A DNA stretch of 64,000 bases, taken from NCBI GenBank assembly GCA_963847615.1, contig CAWKAN010000018.1:220605-284604 (forward strand), given 5' to 3'. Source of the DNA: Palsa-883 sp963847615 (GTDB lineage Bacteria > Pseudomonadota > Alphaproteobacteria > Acetobacterales > Acetobacteraceae). Within the stretch, counting starts at the first letter, position 1, and the number at the start of each line of letters is the position of its first letter. The notes beneath the pieces were generated by a model. It did not search any database. It was given only the letters and a program-made list of their open reading frames with translations, and had not been told where the DNA came from. This document shows positions 22,346 through 30,536 of this stretch, in pieces. Position numbers and translations under genes: made by a program.

Positions 22346-22472
22346 GTTTGCGTGCCGGCCCGAGGACGGCGCCGCGTGAGGCGATCACGCCGCCGCCCGC
22401 GACATCACAGCATCCCTTGGATGCTCTCACCTGTTGCCCGACGCCACCTGCCACGAGACGAAGGACCAAGAC

Positions 22473-22946
22473 GTGCAGAAGTTTCCGATGACCGCCCCCG
22501 GCCTGCAGCGGTTGGAAGTCGAGCTGCGGCAGCTCAAGTCGGAAGAACGGCCGTCGATCATTCGCCAGATCGCCGAGGCGCGCGCGCATGGCGACCTGTC
22601 GGAGAATGCCGAATACCACGCCGCGCGCGAACGCCAATCCTTCATCGAAGGCCGCATCGCCGAGCTGGAGGAGATCGTCTCCGCCGCCGAGGTGATCGAC
22701 CCGTCCAGCCTGTCCGGCGAGCACGTCAAGTTCGGCGCGCATGTCTGGCTGGTCGACGAGGAGACCGAGCGGGAGGCCACCTACCAGATCGTCGGGGTGC
22801 ACGAGGCGGACATCAAGATCGGCCGGCTGTCGGTGTCCTCGCCGCTGGCCAAGGCGCTGATCGGCAAGACGATCGGCGACACGGTGGCGGTGCCGGCGCC
22901 GGGCGGCGACCGGTCGTACGAGATCCTCGGGGTCAAGTTCATCTGA
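22473..22946 (+). CDS. greA: Transcription elongation factor GreA
   Basis: A 157-residue factor that rescues backtracked RNA polymerase by stimulating transcript cleavage. The N-terminal coiled coil contains the acidic tip motif AHGDLSENAEYHAARERQ; the C-terminal FKBP-like globular domain has PLAKALIGKTIGDTVAVPAPGG. I start at GTG 22473 (read as MQKFPMTAPGLQRLE), which has GAAGGA upstream and matches the usual GreA N-terminus; the ATG at 22434 would add 13 foreign residues. Confidence 0.96.
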   Translation: MQKFPMTAPGLQRLEVELRQLKSEERPSIIRQIAEARAHGDLSENAEYHAARERQSFIEGRIAELEEIVSAAEVIDPSSLSGEHVKFGAHVWLVDEETEREATYQIVGVHEADIKIGRLSVSSPLAKALIGKTIGDTVAVPAPGGDRSYEILGVKFI

Positions 22947-23059
22947 CCGTCCCGTGCCCCAGCCAAGATGCTCGCGCCCCGCTGCGGGCGCCCCCGCTGT
23001 GGACGCGCCAACGATCGCGCCCCCCGGTTCACGCAGCATGATCGGAAGCTGAGCACCCG

Positions 23060-24256
23060 ATGATCTCCCTGGCGGATGTCGAGGCGGCGGCCGGGCGGAT
23101 CGCCGGGCGCGTGCTGCGCACCCCGGCGGTGCCGTCGGACGCCGTCAGCCGTGCCACCGGCATCGAGACGGTGCTGAAACTCGACAATCTGCAGGTCACC
23201 GGCGCGTTCAAGGAGCGCGGCGCGGCCAACCGCCTGGCGCTGCTGAGCGAGGCGGAGCGGGCGCGCGGCGTGATCGCGATGTCGGCCGGCAACCACGCCC
23301 AGGCGGTGGCGCGGCACGCCCAGCTGCTCGGCGTCGCCGCGACGATCGTGATGCCGAAATTCACCCCGGCGACCAAGGTCACCCGCACCGCCGCCTGGGG
23401 CGCCGAGGTGGTGCTGCACGGCGAGACCCTGGCCGAGGCCGCCAGCCACGCCGCGCAGCTGGCCGAGATCCGCCAACTGGTGTTCATCCACCCGTATGAC
23501 GACAAGGCGGTGATCGCCGGGCAGGGCACACTGGCGCTGGAACTGCTGGCCGACGCGCCCGACCTCGACGCGCTGGTGATCCCGGTGGGCGGCGGCGGGC
23601 TGCTCGCCGGCTGCCTGGTGGCGGCGACGGCGCTGCGCCCGGGCATCGCGGTATTCGGCGTCGAGGTCGAGGCCTATGCCGCGATGGCCCAGCGCCTGGC
23701 CGGGCGGCCGGTCTCGGTGGGCGGGCCGACCATCGCCGAGGGCATCGCCGTGCGCGACATCGGCGCGCTGCCGCTGGAAATCGTGCGCCGGCGGGTGACG
23801 GATGTGCTGGTGGTGCCCGAGCGCGCGGTGGAGGAGGCGATCGGGCTGCTGGCGGAGGGCGCCAAGACGGTGGCCGAGGGCGCCGGCGCGGTCGGCGTCG
23901 CGGCGCTGCTGACGTTTCCCGGCCGGTTCAAGGACAAGCGCGTCGGCGTCGCGGTGACCGGCGGCAACATCGATGCGCGCATCCTGTCCAATGTGCTGCT
24001 GCGCAACCTGCTGCGCGACGGGCGACTGCTGCGGCTGCACTTGCAGATCCCCGACCGGCCCGGCGTGCTGGCCGACATCGCCGGCAAGATCGGCGAAACC
24101 GGCGGCAACATCATCGAGGTGTCGCACCAGCGGCTGTTCGCGGCGGCCTCGGTGCAGGCGGCGGAGCTGGAGGTGATGGTGGAGGCGCGCGATTCGGCGC
24201 ATGCCGATGCCATCGTCGCGGCGCTGGAACGCAGCTACGTGGTGCGGCGGATCTGA
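23060..24256 (+). CDS. ilvA: Threonine ammonia-lyase, catabolic-type with ACT domain
   Basis: A 398-residue PLP enzyme converting threonine to 2-oxobutanoate, the first step to isoleucine. The PLP lysine is in QVTGAFKERGA, the phosphate-binding glycine loop is PVGGGGLLAG and SAGNHAQAVA binds substrate. A single ACT domain closes the protein (LQIPDRPGVLADIAGKIGETG). The length near 400 with one ACT resembles the short TdcB-like/IlvA type found in alphaproteobacteria. A serine racemase or serine dehydratase activity cannot be excluded from sequence alone. Confidence 0.93.
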   Translation: MISLADVEAAAGRIAGRVLRTPAVPSDAVSRATGIETVLKLDNLQVTGAFKERGAANRLALLSEAERARGVIAMSAGNHAQAVARHAQLLGVAATIVMPKFTPATKVTRTAAWGAEVVLHGETLAEAASHAAQLAEIRQLVFIHPYDDKAVIAGQGTLALELLADAPDLDALVIPVGGGGLLAGCLVAATALRPGIAVFGVEVEAYAAMAQRLAGRPVSVGGPTIAEGIAVRDIGALPLEIVRRRVTDVLVVPERAVEEAIGLLAEGAKTVAEGAGAVGVAALLTFPGRFKDKRVGVAVTGGNIDARILSNVLLRNLLRDGRLLRLHLQIPDRPGVLADIAGKIGETGGNIIEVSHQRLFAAASVQAAELEVMVEARDSAHADAIVAALERSYVVRRI

Positions 24257-24260
24257 GCCG

Positions 24261-24588
24261 GGCGGGGCTCCGCCCCGAACCCTGCCAGGGGGCTTTGCCC
24301 CCCATGGTACCACTGGGACCCCCACCCCCCGGGACAAGTGCCCGGGGGCAGGCGCCGGCAGCGGCCTCTGGACTCCACGACTGGGAGTGTGGGGAGGGGA
24401 AGGGGGCGTGTGGGCGAGGCACCGGTGTTCGTCCGGCGCGCCGGACGGCACCGGCGTGTCACCCGTGCGCCCCCTTCCCCTCCCCACACTCCCAGTGAAG
24501 GGTTCCAAGGGCTCCGCCCTTGGCGGGGTTCCAAGGGGCAGCGCCCCTTGGTGGGGTTCGGGGCGAAGCCCTGACCTTGCTTCGCTTC
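24261..24588. repeat. Composite palindromic element, copy 2
   Basis: Lies between two genes on the same strand. Outer hairpins (GGGGCTCCGCCCC, GGGGGCTTTGCCCCC, CCCGGG-flanked GTGCCCGGGGGCAGGCGCCG, GGGCTCCGCCC, AAGGGGCAGCGCCCCTT) flank a 117-bp core at 24380-24496 whose ends ACTGGGAGTGTGGGGAGGGG are identical to copy 1, while the centre (CACCGGTG, GTCCGGCG|CGCCGGAC) differs but remains largely self-complementary. Confidence 0.88.
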
Positions 24589-24649
24589 ACGCGATGGCGG
24601 CGGTCGGCTATGGTTGCAAGAGCAACCGGCGGAACGAAAAGGTGGCGGC

Positions 24650-25546
24650 ATGCAGCGGCTTCGCCTCGCCATCATCGGATTTGGTCGGCTCGGCCAGGCC
24701 TGTGCCGGTGCAATTCACGCGTCCGACGACCTGGCTCTGGTGGGCCTGGTCCGCCGGCCGGAAAACCTCCACCGGCCGTTGCCCGAGCAATTCGCCGAAG
24801 TGCCGATTGTTTCGCATCCCAGCGAGCTTGGCGACGTCGATGCCGTATTGATCTGCCTGCCGACCGAGCGCGTCCGCGAGGCGGCCACCGAACTGTTGCG
24901 CCACCACACGCCGATCGTCGAGGCGGCGGCCTTCGACATTCCGTCGCGCCAGGCGCACTGGAGCGCGCTCGATCGCATGGCACTGCGGCGCGGCGTGGCG
25001 GCGGCGGTCGGCGCCGGCTGGGATCCCGGCGCGCGCGGCTTGTTCGAGGACCTGTTCGCGGCGCTTTGCCCGAAGGGCAGCACGACGACGCATGACCGGC
25101 CCGGCGTCAGTCTCCACCACAGCCTCGCCGCGCGGGCCGTCCCTGGCGTCCGCGACGCCCTCTGCGCGGAGTTCAGAGGCGCGGACGGCAGCAGCCGACG
25201 CTATGTCTACCTGGAACCCTTGCCGGGGGCCGATGTCGCGCGTGCCGCCGCGGCGATCCAGAGCGACCCGCTGTTTCTCGGCCAGGAGACCGTGGTTCTG
25301 CCGGTCGACAGCGTGGCGACGCTGGAGGCGGAGGGCCACGGGGTGGTCATCGAGCGATGGGGCCGGGCCGGCGGGAAGGACCACCAGCGGTTTCTCCTGG
25401 AAGGCCGCTTCGACCCGGTGGCCGTTGCCGGACAGATGATGGCGGCGGCGGCAAGGGCACTGCCGACGCTTCGACCTGGCGCCTATCCCTTGGACAGGAT
25501 CCCGCCCGCCGCACTGCGGCCGGCGGTCAGGGACGGCAAGACCTGA
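24650..25546 (+). CDS. Diaminopimelate dehydrogenase-like oxidoreductase
   Basis: A 298-residue NAD(P)-dependent dehydrogenase. The Rossmann motif AIIGFGRLGQACAGAI at residues 7-22 and VRRPE follow the pattern of meso-diaminopimelate dehydrogenase, as do PTERVREAATELL, AAAVGAGWDPGARGLFEDLF and PGVSLHHSLAARAVPGVRDAL, which corresponds to the GLSQGHSDA-VRRI-GV block of Ddh. If correct it makes meso-DAP from tetrahydrodipicolinate in one step. Several substrate residues cannot be checked by eye, so a related Gfo/Idh-type reductase is possible. SD-like AAAAGGTGG precedes the ATG. Confidence 0.75.
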   Translation: MQRLRLAIIGFGRLGQACAGAIHASDDLALVGLVRRPENLHRPLPEQFAEVPIVSHPSELGDVDAVLICLPTERVREAATELLRHHTPIVEAAAFDIPSRQAHWSALDRMALRRGVAAAVGAGWDPGARGLFEDLFAALCPKGSTTTHDRPGVSLHHSLAARAVPGVRDALCAEFRGADGSSRRYVYLEPLPGADVARAAAAIQSDPLFLGQETVVLPVDSVATLEAEGHGVVIERWGRAGGKDHQRFLLEGRFDPVAVAGQMMAAAARALPTLRPGAYPLDRIPPAALRPAVRDGKT

Positions 25547-26023
25547 AACCCCGTGGCGTTGATAGTGCCGTGCGCGATGCTGCATCGATCGTTGCTGATC
25601 GCGTCGCAACCAAGCCGCAACGTCGCCGCAATATCGGTGACGCAGATGACGAGTGCGCGTGCACAGCGATCCTGACCGGTTGAGCATGTTCCGGCCGTGG
25701 CTTGGAAGGCTGCGATCGCCTGCGGCCTCGGTCGGCGTTGCGCGCTGGTGGCACGGCAGGGCAAGCAAGAATTCGCTCTTATGGCGTTGACTGTTGGACG
25801 GCCCCGTAGGGCGGAAAAGCGCAGCGCCTTCCGCCACCGCCGGGCGAGCCGCTCGCATCTGCCGACGTCCCCAACAACATATCCCGCCACCGTCCGACGG
25901 CGGAAGGCGCTGCGCTTTTCCGCCCTACGGGGCCGTCCAACAGTCAACGCCCTATGAGCCAAAGAATTTAACGCCGATGCAGCCAGGCGATGCACGCAAA
26001 ACACGCAGATCGGTCCGTGCGGT
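25547..26023. other. Gene-poor accessory stretch
   Basis: No convincing gene. It holds the perfect inverted repeat at 25784-25950 and short sequences resembling the ends of decayed insertion elements. It is the left part of an accessory patch reaching to 28.5 kb. Confidence 0.5.
25784..25950. repeat. Perfect 52-bp inverted repeat, MITE-like
   Basis: Arms at 25784-25835 and 25899-25950 are exact reverse complements over 52 bp (beginning GCGTTGACTGTTGGACGG) and flank a 63-bp centre. The arms contain GTAGGGCGGAAAAGCGCAGC, a sequence type widely dispersed in proteobacterial genomes. No open frame for a transposase is inside, so it is a miniature palindromic element. Confidence 0.88.
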
Positions 26024-26425
26024 TCACCGGTCGTGCGCCACGCGTTTGGTCTCCAGGCGCGGCTTGCTGAAATGACGCAGCAGACAGAACTGCAGGCCGG
26101 TCGCTTTGCGGTAATTTGTCGATTGCATCCGGTGTGCGTTGGCCAGCGCTGTGCCGGTCTTCGGCGCAACCAACAGTGCCTCCGCGACCAGCAGGTCCGC
26201 GCAGTCTTCGCCAACCGCCCCGTCATGGCAGTGCACTTTTGCGCCACATGGTTGCGCAACCGATAGGCTCCCGGCCTTCGTCCGGGCGTGCTCCCGCACG
26301 AAGTGCCAGGGCCAGCGCATTTTGACCTTTTCCAAGAACCCGGCCCCTTGCGTATCGCGCACGATGAACGCGCAATCGATCATCGGCCCCGACAGATCAT
26401 CCAGCCGCTGACCATCTGCGTGCAT
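26024..26425 (-). pseudogene. Decayed GxxExxY family protein
   Basis: A 133-residue open frame whose ends clearly match the GxxExxY family (related to a restriction-endonuclease-like fold of unknown role): GAGFLEKV, HCHDGAVGEDCADLLVAEALL, IHRAQ-like ANAHRMQSTNYRKATGLQFC and FSKPRLETKRVAHD. The defining tyrosine after GxxE is replaced (GFLEKVKMRW) and the middle is scrambled (LSVAQPCGAKV), indicating decay through compensating shifts. Flanked by ATCTGCGTGCATC repeats that commonly accompany this family. Confidence 0.7.
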
Positions 26426-26684
26426 CCGCGCGCATCGCCTGGCTTCATCTGCGCTAAAATTCTTCCTGCGCGATGCCGCGGCCAGATCGTTGCGGCAGCG
26501 TTGGCGGGCCTGCGATGCACCAGATCGTTATTGGCCTGGAGGCACCGAGGTGATGAAGCGCAGGCTCAACGCGCCGTCTGCGCGCATCCCGTCTTATCTG
26601 CGTGCATCGGCATGTCCTCGTGCTTTGCCGGGCGGCACAAGCGCAAGGTTGGCGAACGAATGCCAGGCCACCATATGGCGCCGC

Positions 26685-26724
26685 TGTACCGCCCGCAGTT
26701 TCCGGGACACCGGACCGGAGCCTA
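26685..26724. repeat. Direct repeat A flanking nitrilase region
   Basis: A 40-bp stretch beginning TGTACCGCCCGCAG, repeated with a few changes at 27968-28007 in the same orientation. The second copy lies at the 3' end of an IS3-type remnant, so both are probably insertion-sequence ends. Confidence 0.65.
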
Positions 26725-26741
26725 ACGGGTGATGGCGGCGG

Positions 26742-26886
26742 TCTGAAGCTGCTTTGAACGGCCCCGATCCGGAGGATTATCTGCGCCGGGTCTTGACCTG
26801 TATCGCCGATCACCCGGTCAGACGGGGGTAGCACCTGCTGGCGTGGAACATGGCTGAGATCAGGCATTGGCTGGATCAGCGGGCAA
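26742..26886 (+). pseudogene. IS66 transposase C-terminal remnant
   Basis: Reading LNGPDPEDYLRRVLTCIADH then PVRRG, a stop, and HLLAWNMAEIRHWLDQR matches the C-terminus of IS66 TnpC (LNGLDPEAYL...IADHPINR...ELLPWN). The in-frame TAG and lack of the rest of the gene make it a relic. It ends just before the nitrilase stop. Confidence 0.7.
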
Positions 26887-26899
26887 CCGCCGGAGCACG

Positions 26900-27919
26900 C
26901 TATCCAGGCATCGACAGCGGCGCCTCGTCCGGGAGTGCGACGTTCACCGGAAGGAACCGTACCGGCTCATGACGGCTGCGGTCGACGCAAAGGCGGAACA
27001 CATCGAAGCGGTTGTAGCCCGCGACCACGTCGTGGAAGCGCTTCGGTTCGACACACTTGGCAAGGTCGAGATCGGCGTAGGCCAGCCCCTCCTCGGTGCG
27101 CTCCTCGCCGAACGGGGTTCCGGTGGGATCGACAAAGAAGCTGGCCGCCGCCGGGGTCTGCTCCAGCACAGCGGCCGCATCGGCGTCACCGGCGACGAGG
27201 TCGAGGCGGGCGGTGCGGTCGAGGCAGCCGGCGGCGACAATGCCAAAGCATTTCGCCTCGAAGCTGTGGGCCGCGGCGCGGAGGCGGTTGGCGGCGCGGT
27301 TGTCGTAGTTTCCCCCCTCCGCTGGCGGGCGCGTGGGCCAGGCCGGCGGATAGGAACTGATATGCACCTGTTCGCCCTGCGCCATCAGCGTAAAGCGCGC
27401 GAGCGGATTGGTGTTCTCGCCGCAAATCAGCCCGCCGATGCGGCCAATCCTGGTGTCCGCGACCACCAGCCCTGCGCCGTCGCCAGGATTCCAGGCAAGC
27501 TTCTCAAAGAACGTCGGCACCAGCTTGCGATGGTGCACCAGAACGCTTCCGTCATCGCCGATCAGCAAGTTGCTGTTCCACAGTCCGCCGACGCTGGCCG
27601 GGTTGCGCTCGCTGAAGCCCAGGGAAACGAACACCTGCGCGCGCGCTGCGGCCTGGCGGATGCGGGCGATCTCCGGGCCATCGGCAAAGATCGAGGCGGC
27701 GGCGAAGCGTTTGAAATGCTCATGTGTCCGGATCGGCGCATGCAGCGCCGCCCAGAGCGGAAAGCCAGGAATGAAGCTTTCCGGAAACACCACCAGCTCG
27801 GCACCATTGCCGGCGGCCTCATCGATCCAGCAAGCTGCTTTCTCGGCGGTAGCGGTGGCATCGAGCCAGATCGGGGCAGCGTGCGCCGCGGCGGCCTTGA
27901 AGCGGTATCGACTGTGCAT
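26900..27919 (-). CDS. Nitrilase
   Basis: A 339-residue carbon-nitrogen hydrolase that converts nitriles to carboxylic acids and ammonia. The catalytic Glu47 (VVFPESFIPG), Lys132 (HHRKLVPTFFEK) and Cys166 (GGLICGENTNP) are all present, the last in the exact nitrilase signature with ENTNPLAR. Length fits aliphatic or aryl-acetonitrilases. A good SD (AGAGGAG) precedes the ATG. Intact, although it lies between an IS66 relic and an IS3-type relic, which suggests acquisition with mobile DNA. Confidence 0.93.
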   Translation of the reverse strand: MHSRYRFKAAAAHAAPIWLDATATAEKAACWIDEAAGNGAELVVFPESFIPGFPLWAALHAPIRTHEHFKRFAAASIFADGPEIARIRQAAARAQVFVSLGFSERNPASVGGLWNSNLLIGDDGSVLVHHRKLVPTFFEKLAWNPGDGAGLVVADTRIGRIGGLICGENTNPLARFTLMAQGEQVHISSYPPAWPTRPPAEGGNYDNRAANRLRAAAHSFEAKCFGIVAAGCLDRTARLDLVAGDADAAAVLEQTPAAASFFVDPTGTPFGEERTEEGLAYADLDLAKCVEPKRFHDVVAGYNRFDVFRLCVDRSRHEPVRFLPVNVALPDEAPLSMPG

Positions 27920-27967
27920 CTCGATCTCCTCTGCACGCAGGCGATCGGCTGGCAGCCATTGGGGGGA

Positions 27968-28007
27968 TGTACCGCCCGCAGGTTCCAGGACACCGACCTG
28001 GAGCCTA
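27968..28007. repeat. Direct repeat B flanking nitrilase region
   Basis: Second copy of the 40-bp sequence described at 26685-26724 (TGTACCGCCCGCAGGTTCC...). It overlaps the stop of the IS3-type remnant. Confidence 0.65.
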
Positions 28008-28480
28008 TGCCGCCGGTTTGACGGCGTGAAGCTGGCTCTGAGCGAACTGTGCCGGGCTGACGAAGCCGAGCCTCTCGATCAGCCCGGAGTGAACGCGAAC
28101 CTGTCGTGTCGTGGATCGCGCGGAACGCCAACCGCGCCTGACGCGGTTCCCCGATCGTCTCGAAGCTGCGGACCCGGAGCAGGTGCTTCTTCAGCGTCCG
28201 GATGAACCGTTCGGCGCAGCATTTCCCGCCGGGGTACGGACAAATTCTGGCGATCTCTCACTACCGAGCAAGCCGCTCCGAGCCGGACCTGCAGCCTGTC
28301 ACTTTCCAGGTCTTCGCCCGTCGCGGGTTTGGACGTGCGCACCGCCTCGCCGGCGGCGAGGAACGCGTCACGCCCGTTTGTCAGCGTTGCCGCCGTCGCA
28401 CCGAGCGAGCGCGACACCGGTTCCAGGTCCTCACCCCGCCGCAGCCGTAGCACCGCTGCCACCTTGCGCTGCCGAGACAT
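28005..28480 (-). pseudogene. IS3-type transposase remnant (orfA fused to orfB end)
   Basis: From 28480 the frame reads MSRQRKVAAVLRLRRGEDLE then TVSRSLG-like VSRSLGATAATL, an orfA helix-turn-helix start. After an internal deletion it passes into an integrase-core end: CAERFIRTLKKHLL, RVRSFETIGE and, after a shift, GLIERLGFVSPAQFAQ ending at 28005. The middle of orfB, including most of the DDE domain, is missing, so it is not active. Confidence 0.75.
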
Positions 28481-28544
28481 CCCGCCGTCGCGCCCGGGCG
28501 TCGCTGCGCCAGGCTCGTGTGGCCGCTTCGCGCCGCCCGGCCGC

Positions 28545-28558
28545 TTGATCGAGGTCAA
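28545..28558. promoter_or_regulatory. FNR/FixK-type box before HPF gene
   Basis: TTGATCGAGGTCAA fits the TTGAY-N4-RTCAA consensus of FNR/FixK/Dnr regulators. It ends 55 bp before the HPF start, a usual activating distance. One of three such sites between 28.5 and 30.5 kb. Confidence 0.7.
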
Positions 28559-28613
28559 CGCGCTCCGCCGCCAGTTCGGCGTAGCCTGTAATGGCCCAAC
28601 CCGGGAGGCCGAC

Positions 28614-29165
28614 ATGCAGGAGCCGCTTCGCATCGCGTTCCGCAACCTGGAAGCACCAGCCGCCATCGAGGCGGAGATCCGCAAGCGCGTGGACCAGCTT
28701 GAGGAATTCTTCGATCGGATCATCGCCTGCAGCGTGGTCGTGGAGGAACGCCACCGCCATCATCGCCAGGGCCGGCTGTATCACGTCCGCGTCGACCTGA
28801 TCGTGCCGGAGCGCGAGATCGTGGTGCGGCGCGAGCCGGCGGAGCATCACGCCCATGAGGACCTGCATGTGGCGATCCGCGATGCCTTCGATGCCGTCCA
28901 GCGGCAGCTGCAGGATCACGCGCGGGCGTTGCGCGGCGACACCAAGGCGCACGCGACCCCGACCATCGGGCGGATCGCGCGGCTGTTCCCGGAAAAGGAC
29001 TACGGATTCCTCACCACCGCCGAGGGCGACGACGTCTATCTGCACCGCAACGCCGTGCTCGGCCGCGGCTTCGACAAACTGCGCGTTGGCGACGAGGTGC
29101 GTTACGTGGTGCACGAGGGCGAAGGCGAGCAGGGGCCCCAGGCCAGCACGGTGATCCCGCTGTGA
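28614..29165 (+). CDS. HPF/RaiA-family ribosome protein with C-terminal cold-shock domain
   Basis: A 183-residue protein. Residues 1-105 are the HPF/RaiA S30AE fold (LRIAFRNLEAPAAIEAEIRK, YHVRVDLIVPEREIVVRREP, HEDLHVAIRDAFDAVQRQLQ), which binds the small subunit and silences ribosomes in slow growth. Residues 115-183 form a cold-shock-like beta barrel (TIGRIARLFPEKDYGFLTTA, DDVYLHRNAV), replacing the usual long-HPF dimerisation domain. Start ATG 28614 with GGGAGG upstream. The FNR-type box suggests induction at low oxygen. Confidence 0.9.
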   Translation: MQEPLRIAFRNLEAPAAIEAEIRKRVDQLEEFFDRIIACSVVVEERHRHHRQGRLYHVRVDLIVPEREIVVRREPAEHHAHEDLHVAIRDAFDAVQRQLQDHARALRGDTKAHATPTIGRIARLFPEKDYGFLTTAEGDDVYLHRNAVLGRGFDKLRVGDEVRYVVHEGEGEQGPQASTVIPL

Positions 29166-29270
29166 GCGAGGCGCGGCGGCGGTGCGGGGCCCGGTTCGTC
29201 GCGGCATCACCGGGTTCGGCGGGAGACGCCGGTGGTCGCGGCCGGACGCGCTCGCCGTGACCAGCCCGGG

Positions 29271-29702
29271 CTAGCCCGGGGCGGGCCACAGCCCGCGAAT
29301 GTGCAGCGGCAGGGCGGCCTTCACCTTGTCGGCCAGTCCGGGCGCGACATGCCGCTCCAGCACCGTGAGAACGCCGCCCGTCGCCGCGCGGACGTTGACC
29401 GGGCGGATGCCGCCGAATTCCCCGCTGACGTGGGTGAGGAACTCGTCCTCCGTGTTCAGCCGCTCCGGCGCATGGCCCGGACGGAACTGGTCATAGTACG
29501 CCCCGCGCACCAGCAGCGGCAGTTGCGCCCCCAGATGGGCGGCGAGCTCCGGCGGCAGGCGATCGCGCAAGGTTCGCAGCACGGCGCCCAGCACGTGCCA
29601 GGCGACTTTCCGGTCAGGGCCGATCGTCTCCATCACCTCGTCGAGCCAGATATTCGTCGTTTGCAGCGTCTTGTCGAACACGTCGAGGCCGGTTGTGCTC
29701 AT
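29271..29702 (-). CDS. DUF2267 protein
   Basis: A 143-residue helical DUF2267 protein (VFDKTLQTTNIWLDEVMETI, VLGAVLRTLRDRLPPELAAH, LGAQLPLLVRGAYYDQFRPG). Function is unknown, but this family is common in oxygen-limitation and stress loci with Hsp20 and universal stress proteins. ATG 29702 has GGAGGACAGC just upstream; longer frames to 29903 are rejected. The FNR-type box at 30009 lies about 300 bp upstream on its promoter side. Confidence 0.88.
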   Translation of the reverse strand: MSTTGLDVFDKTLQTTNIWLDEVMETIGPDRKVAWHVLGAVLRTLRDRLPPELAAHLGAQLPLLVRGAYYDQFRPGHAPERLNTEDEFLTHVSGEFGGIRPVNVRAATGGVLTVLERHVAPGLADKVKAALPLHIRGLWPAPG

Positions 29703-30083
29703 GCTGTCCTCCAGCGGGATCCGGCGCGCCATGACGACCGACCCAGTGCAGCAACGCAACCGGATCAGCCGCCGCGCCGGCGCCACCATCACGCCTGCGT
29801 GGTCGAGGGGTTCGATGGGATGCCCTCGGATCGGGCTCCCCATGGAAACCGCCGACGTGACGCTGCGTCTTTGCGGCTGGCTGATCGCCAGCCGATGCCG
29901 CAACGCCGCCGCGGCCTGGCCGCCCCTTCGGCGACGTGCCTCATGCTCGCCGGCATCATCATCGCCGTGAAACCCGGGAAATTCTCGCGGCCTGACGCTG
30001 CGGCGTCATTGATTCAGGTCAACCGACCACGCCGCGCCGCCGATGGCGAAGCGGCGAGCGTCACGCCGTCACGGTGGTGCCGG
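29703..30083. other. Intergenic region upstream of DUF2267
   Basis: Holds the FNR-type site at 30009-30022 and otherwise no gene I can support; several overlapping open frames here have no family match and no start signal. Confidence 0.45.
30009..30022. promoter_or_regulatory. FNR/FixK-type box
   Basis: TTGATTCAGGTCAA matches TTGAY-N4-RTCAA exactly. It lies in the upstream region of the DUF2267 gene and about 60 bp after the end of the small gene at 30084-30353. Confidence 0.6.
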
Positions 30084-30353
30084 TCAGACCGCAGGTTCCA
30101 GCAGCGCCGCCGGCCCCTCGGCTTCGAAGCGCGGATCATCGACATGCTCGGCGCGGACCAGCGCGGCGCGGGTCCACGGCGGGAAATGCACGCCTTGCCC
30201 GGGTGGGAAGCCGGTCTTGACGTCGAAGGCCCGGGCCGCGACCGCCCGCGCCTCCGCCTCGTCATGCGCCCGCACCACGACCGGGCCGCGATGGGAGCTG
30301 CTGTCCCAACTGGCGTCATCCGGGTCCACCGGCGTCAGTCGCCATAGTGCCAT
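30084..30353 (-). CDS. Small hypothetical protein
   Basis: An 89-residue protein (MALWRLTPVDPDDASWDSSS, VVVRAHDEAEARAVAARAF) that resembles short conserved proteins of alpha- and betaproteobacteria with a predicted beta-alpha-beta layout. It is divergent from the BCAM0308-family gene, and an FNR-type box sits in the shared promoter, 61 bp from its start. Function unknown. Confidence 0.7.
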   Translation of the reverse strand: MALWRLTPVDPDDASWDSSSHRGPVVVRAHDEAEARAVAARAFDVKTGFPPGQGVHFPPWTRAALVRAEHVDDPRFEAEGPAALLEPAV

Positions 30354-30413
30354 GGTCCGATCCCGTGCTGCTGACTGGCCCGCGGATCATTGCCGGCAGC
30401 CGGGCGATTTGCC

Positions 30414-30427
30414 TTGACCCATATCAA
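30414..30427. promoter_or_regulatory. FNR/FixK-type box between divergent genes
   Basis: TTGACCCATATCAA matches TTGAY-N4-RTCAA. It is placed between the small gene starting at 30353 (minus) and the BCAM0308-family gene starting at 30537 (plus), so it could serve both. Confidence 0.65.
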
Positions 30428-30536
30428 CGACAGCGCAGGAGATCGCTGCGATGTTTTTCAAAACGAGCTTCCCGCGCCGCGGCGTTCCGGCAGCAACCAG
30501 CGGCGAGACCGCCACACGACACAGCAGGGGTGTGCC

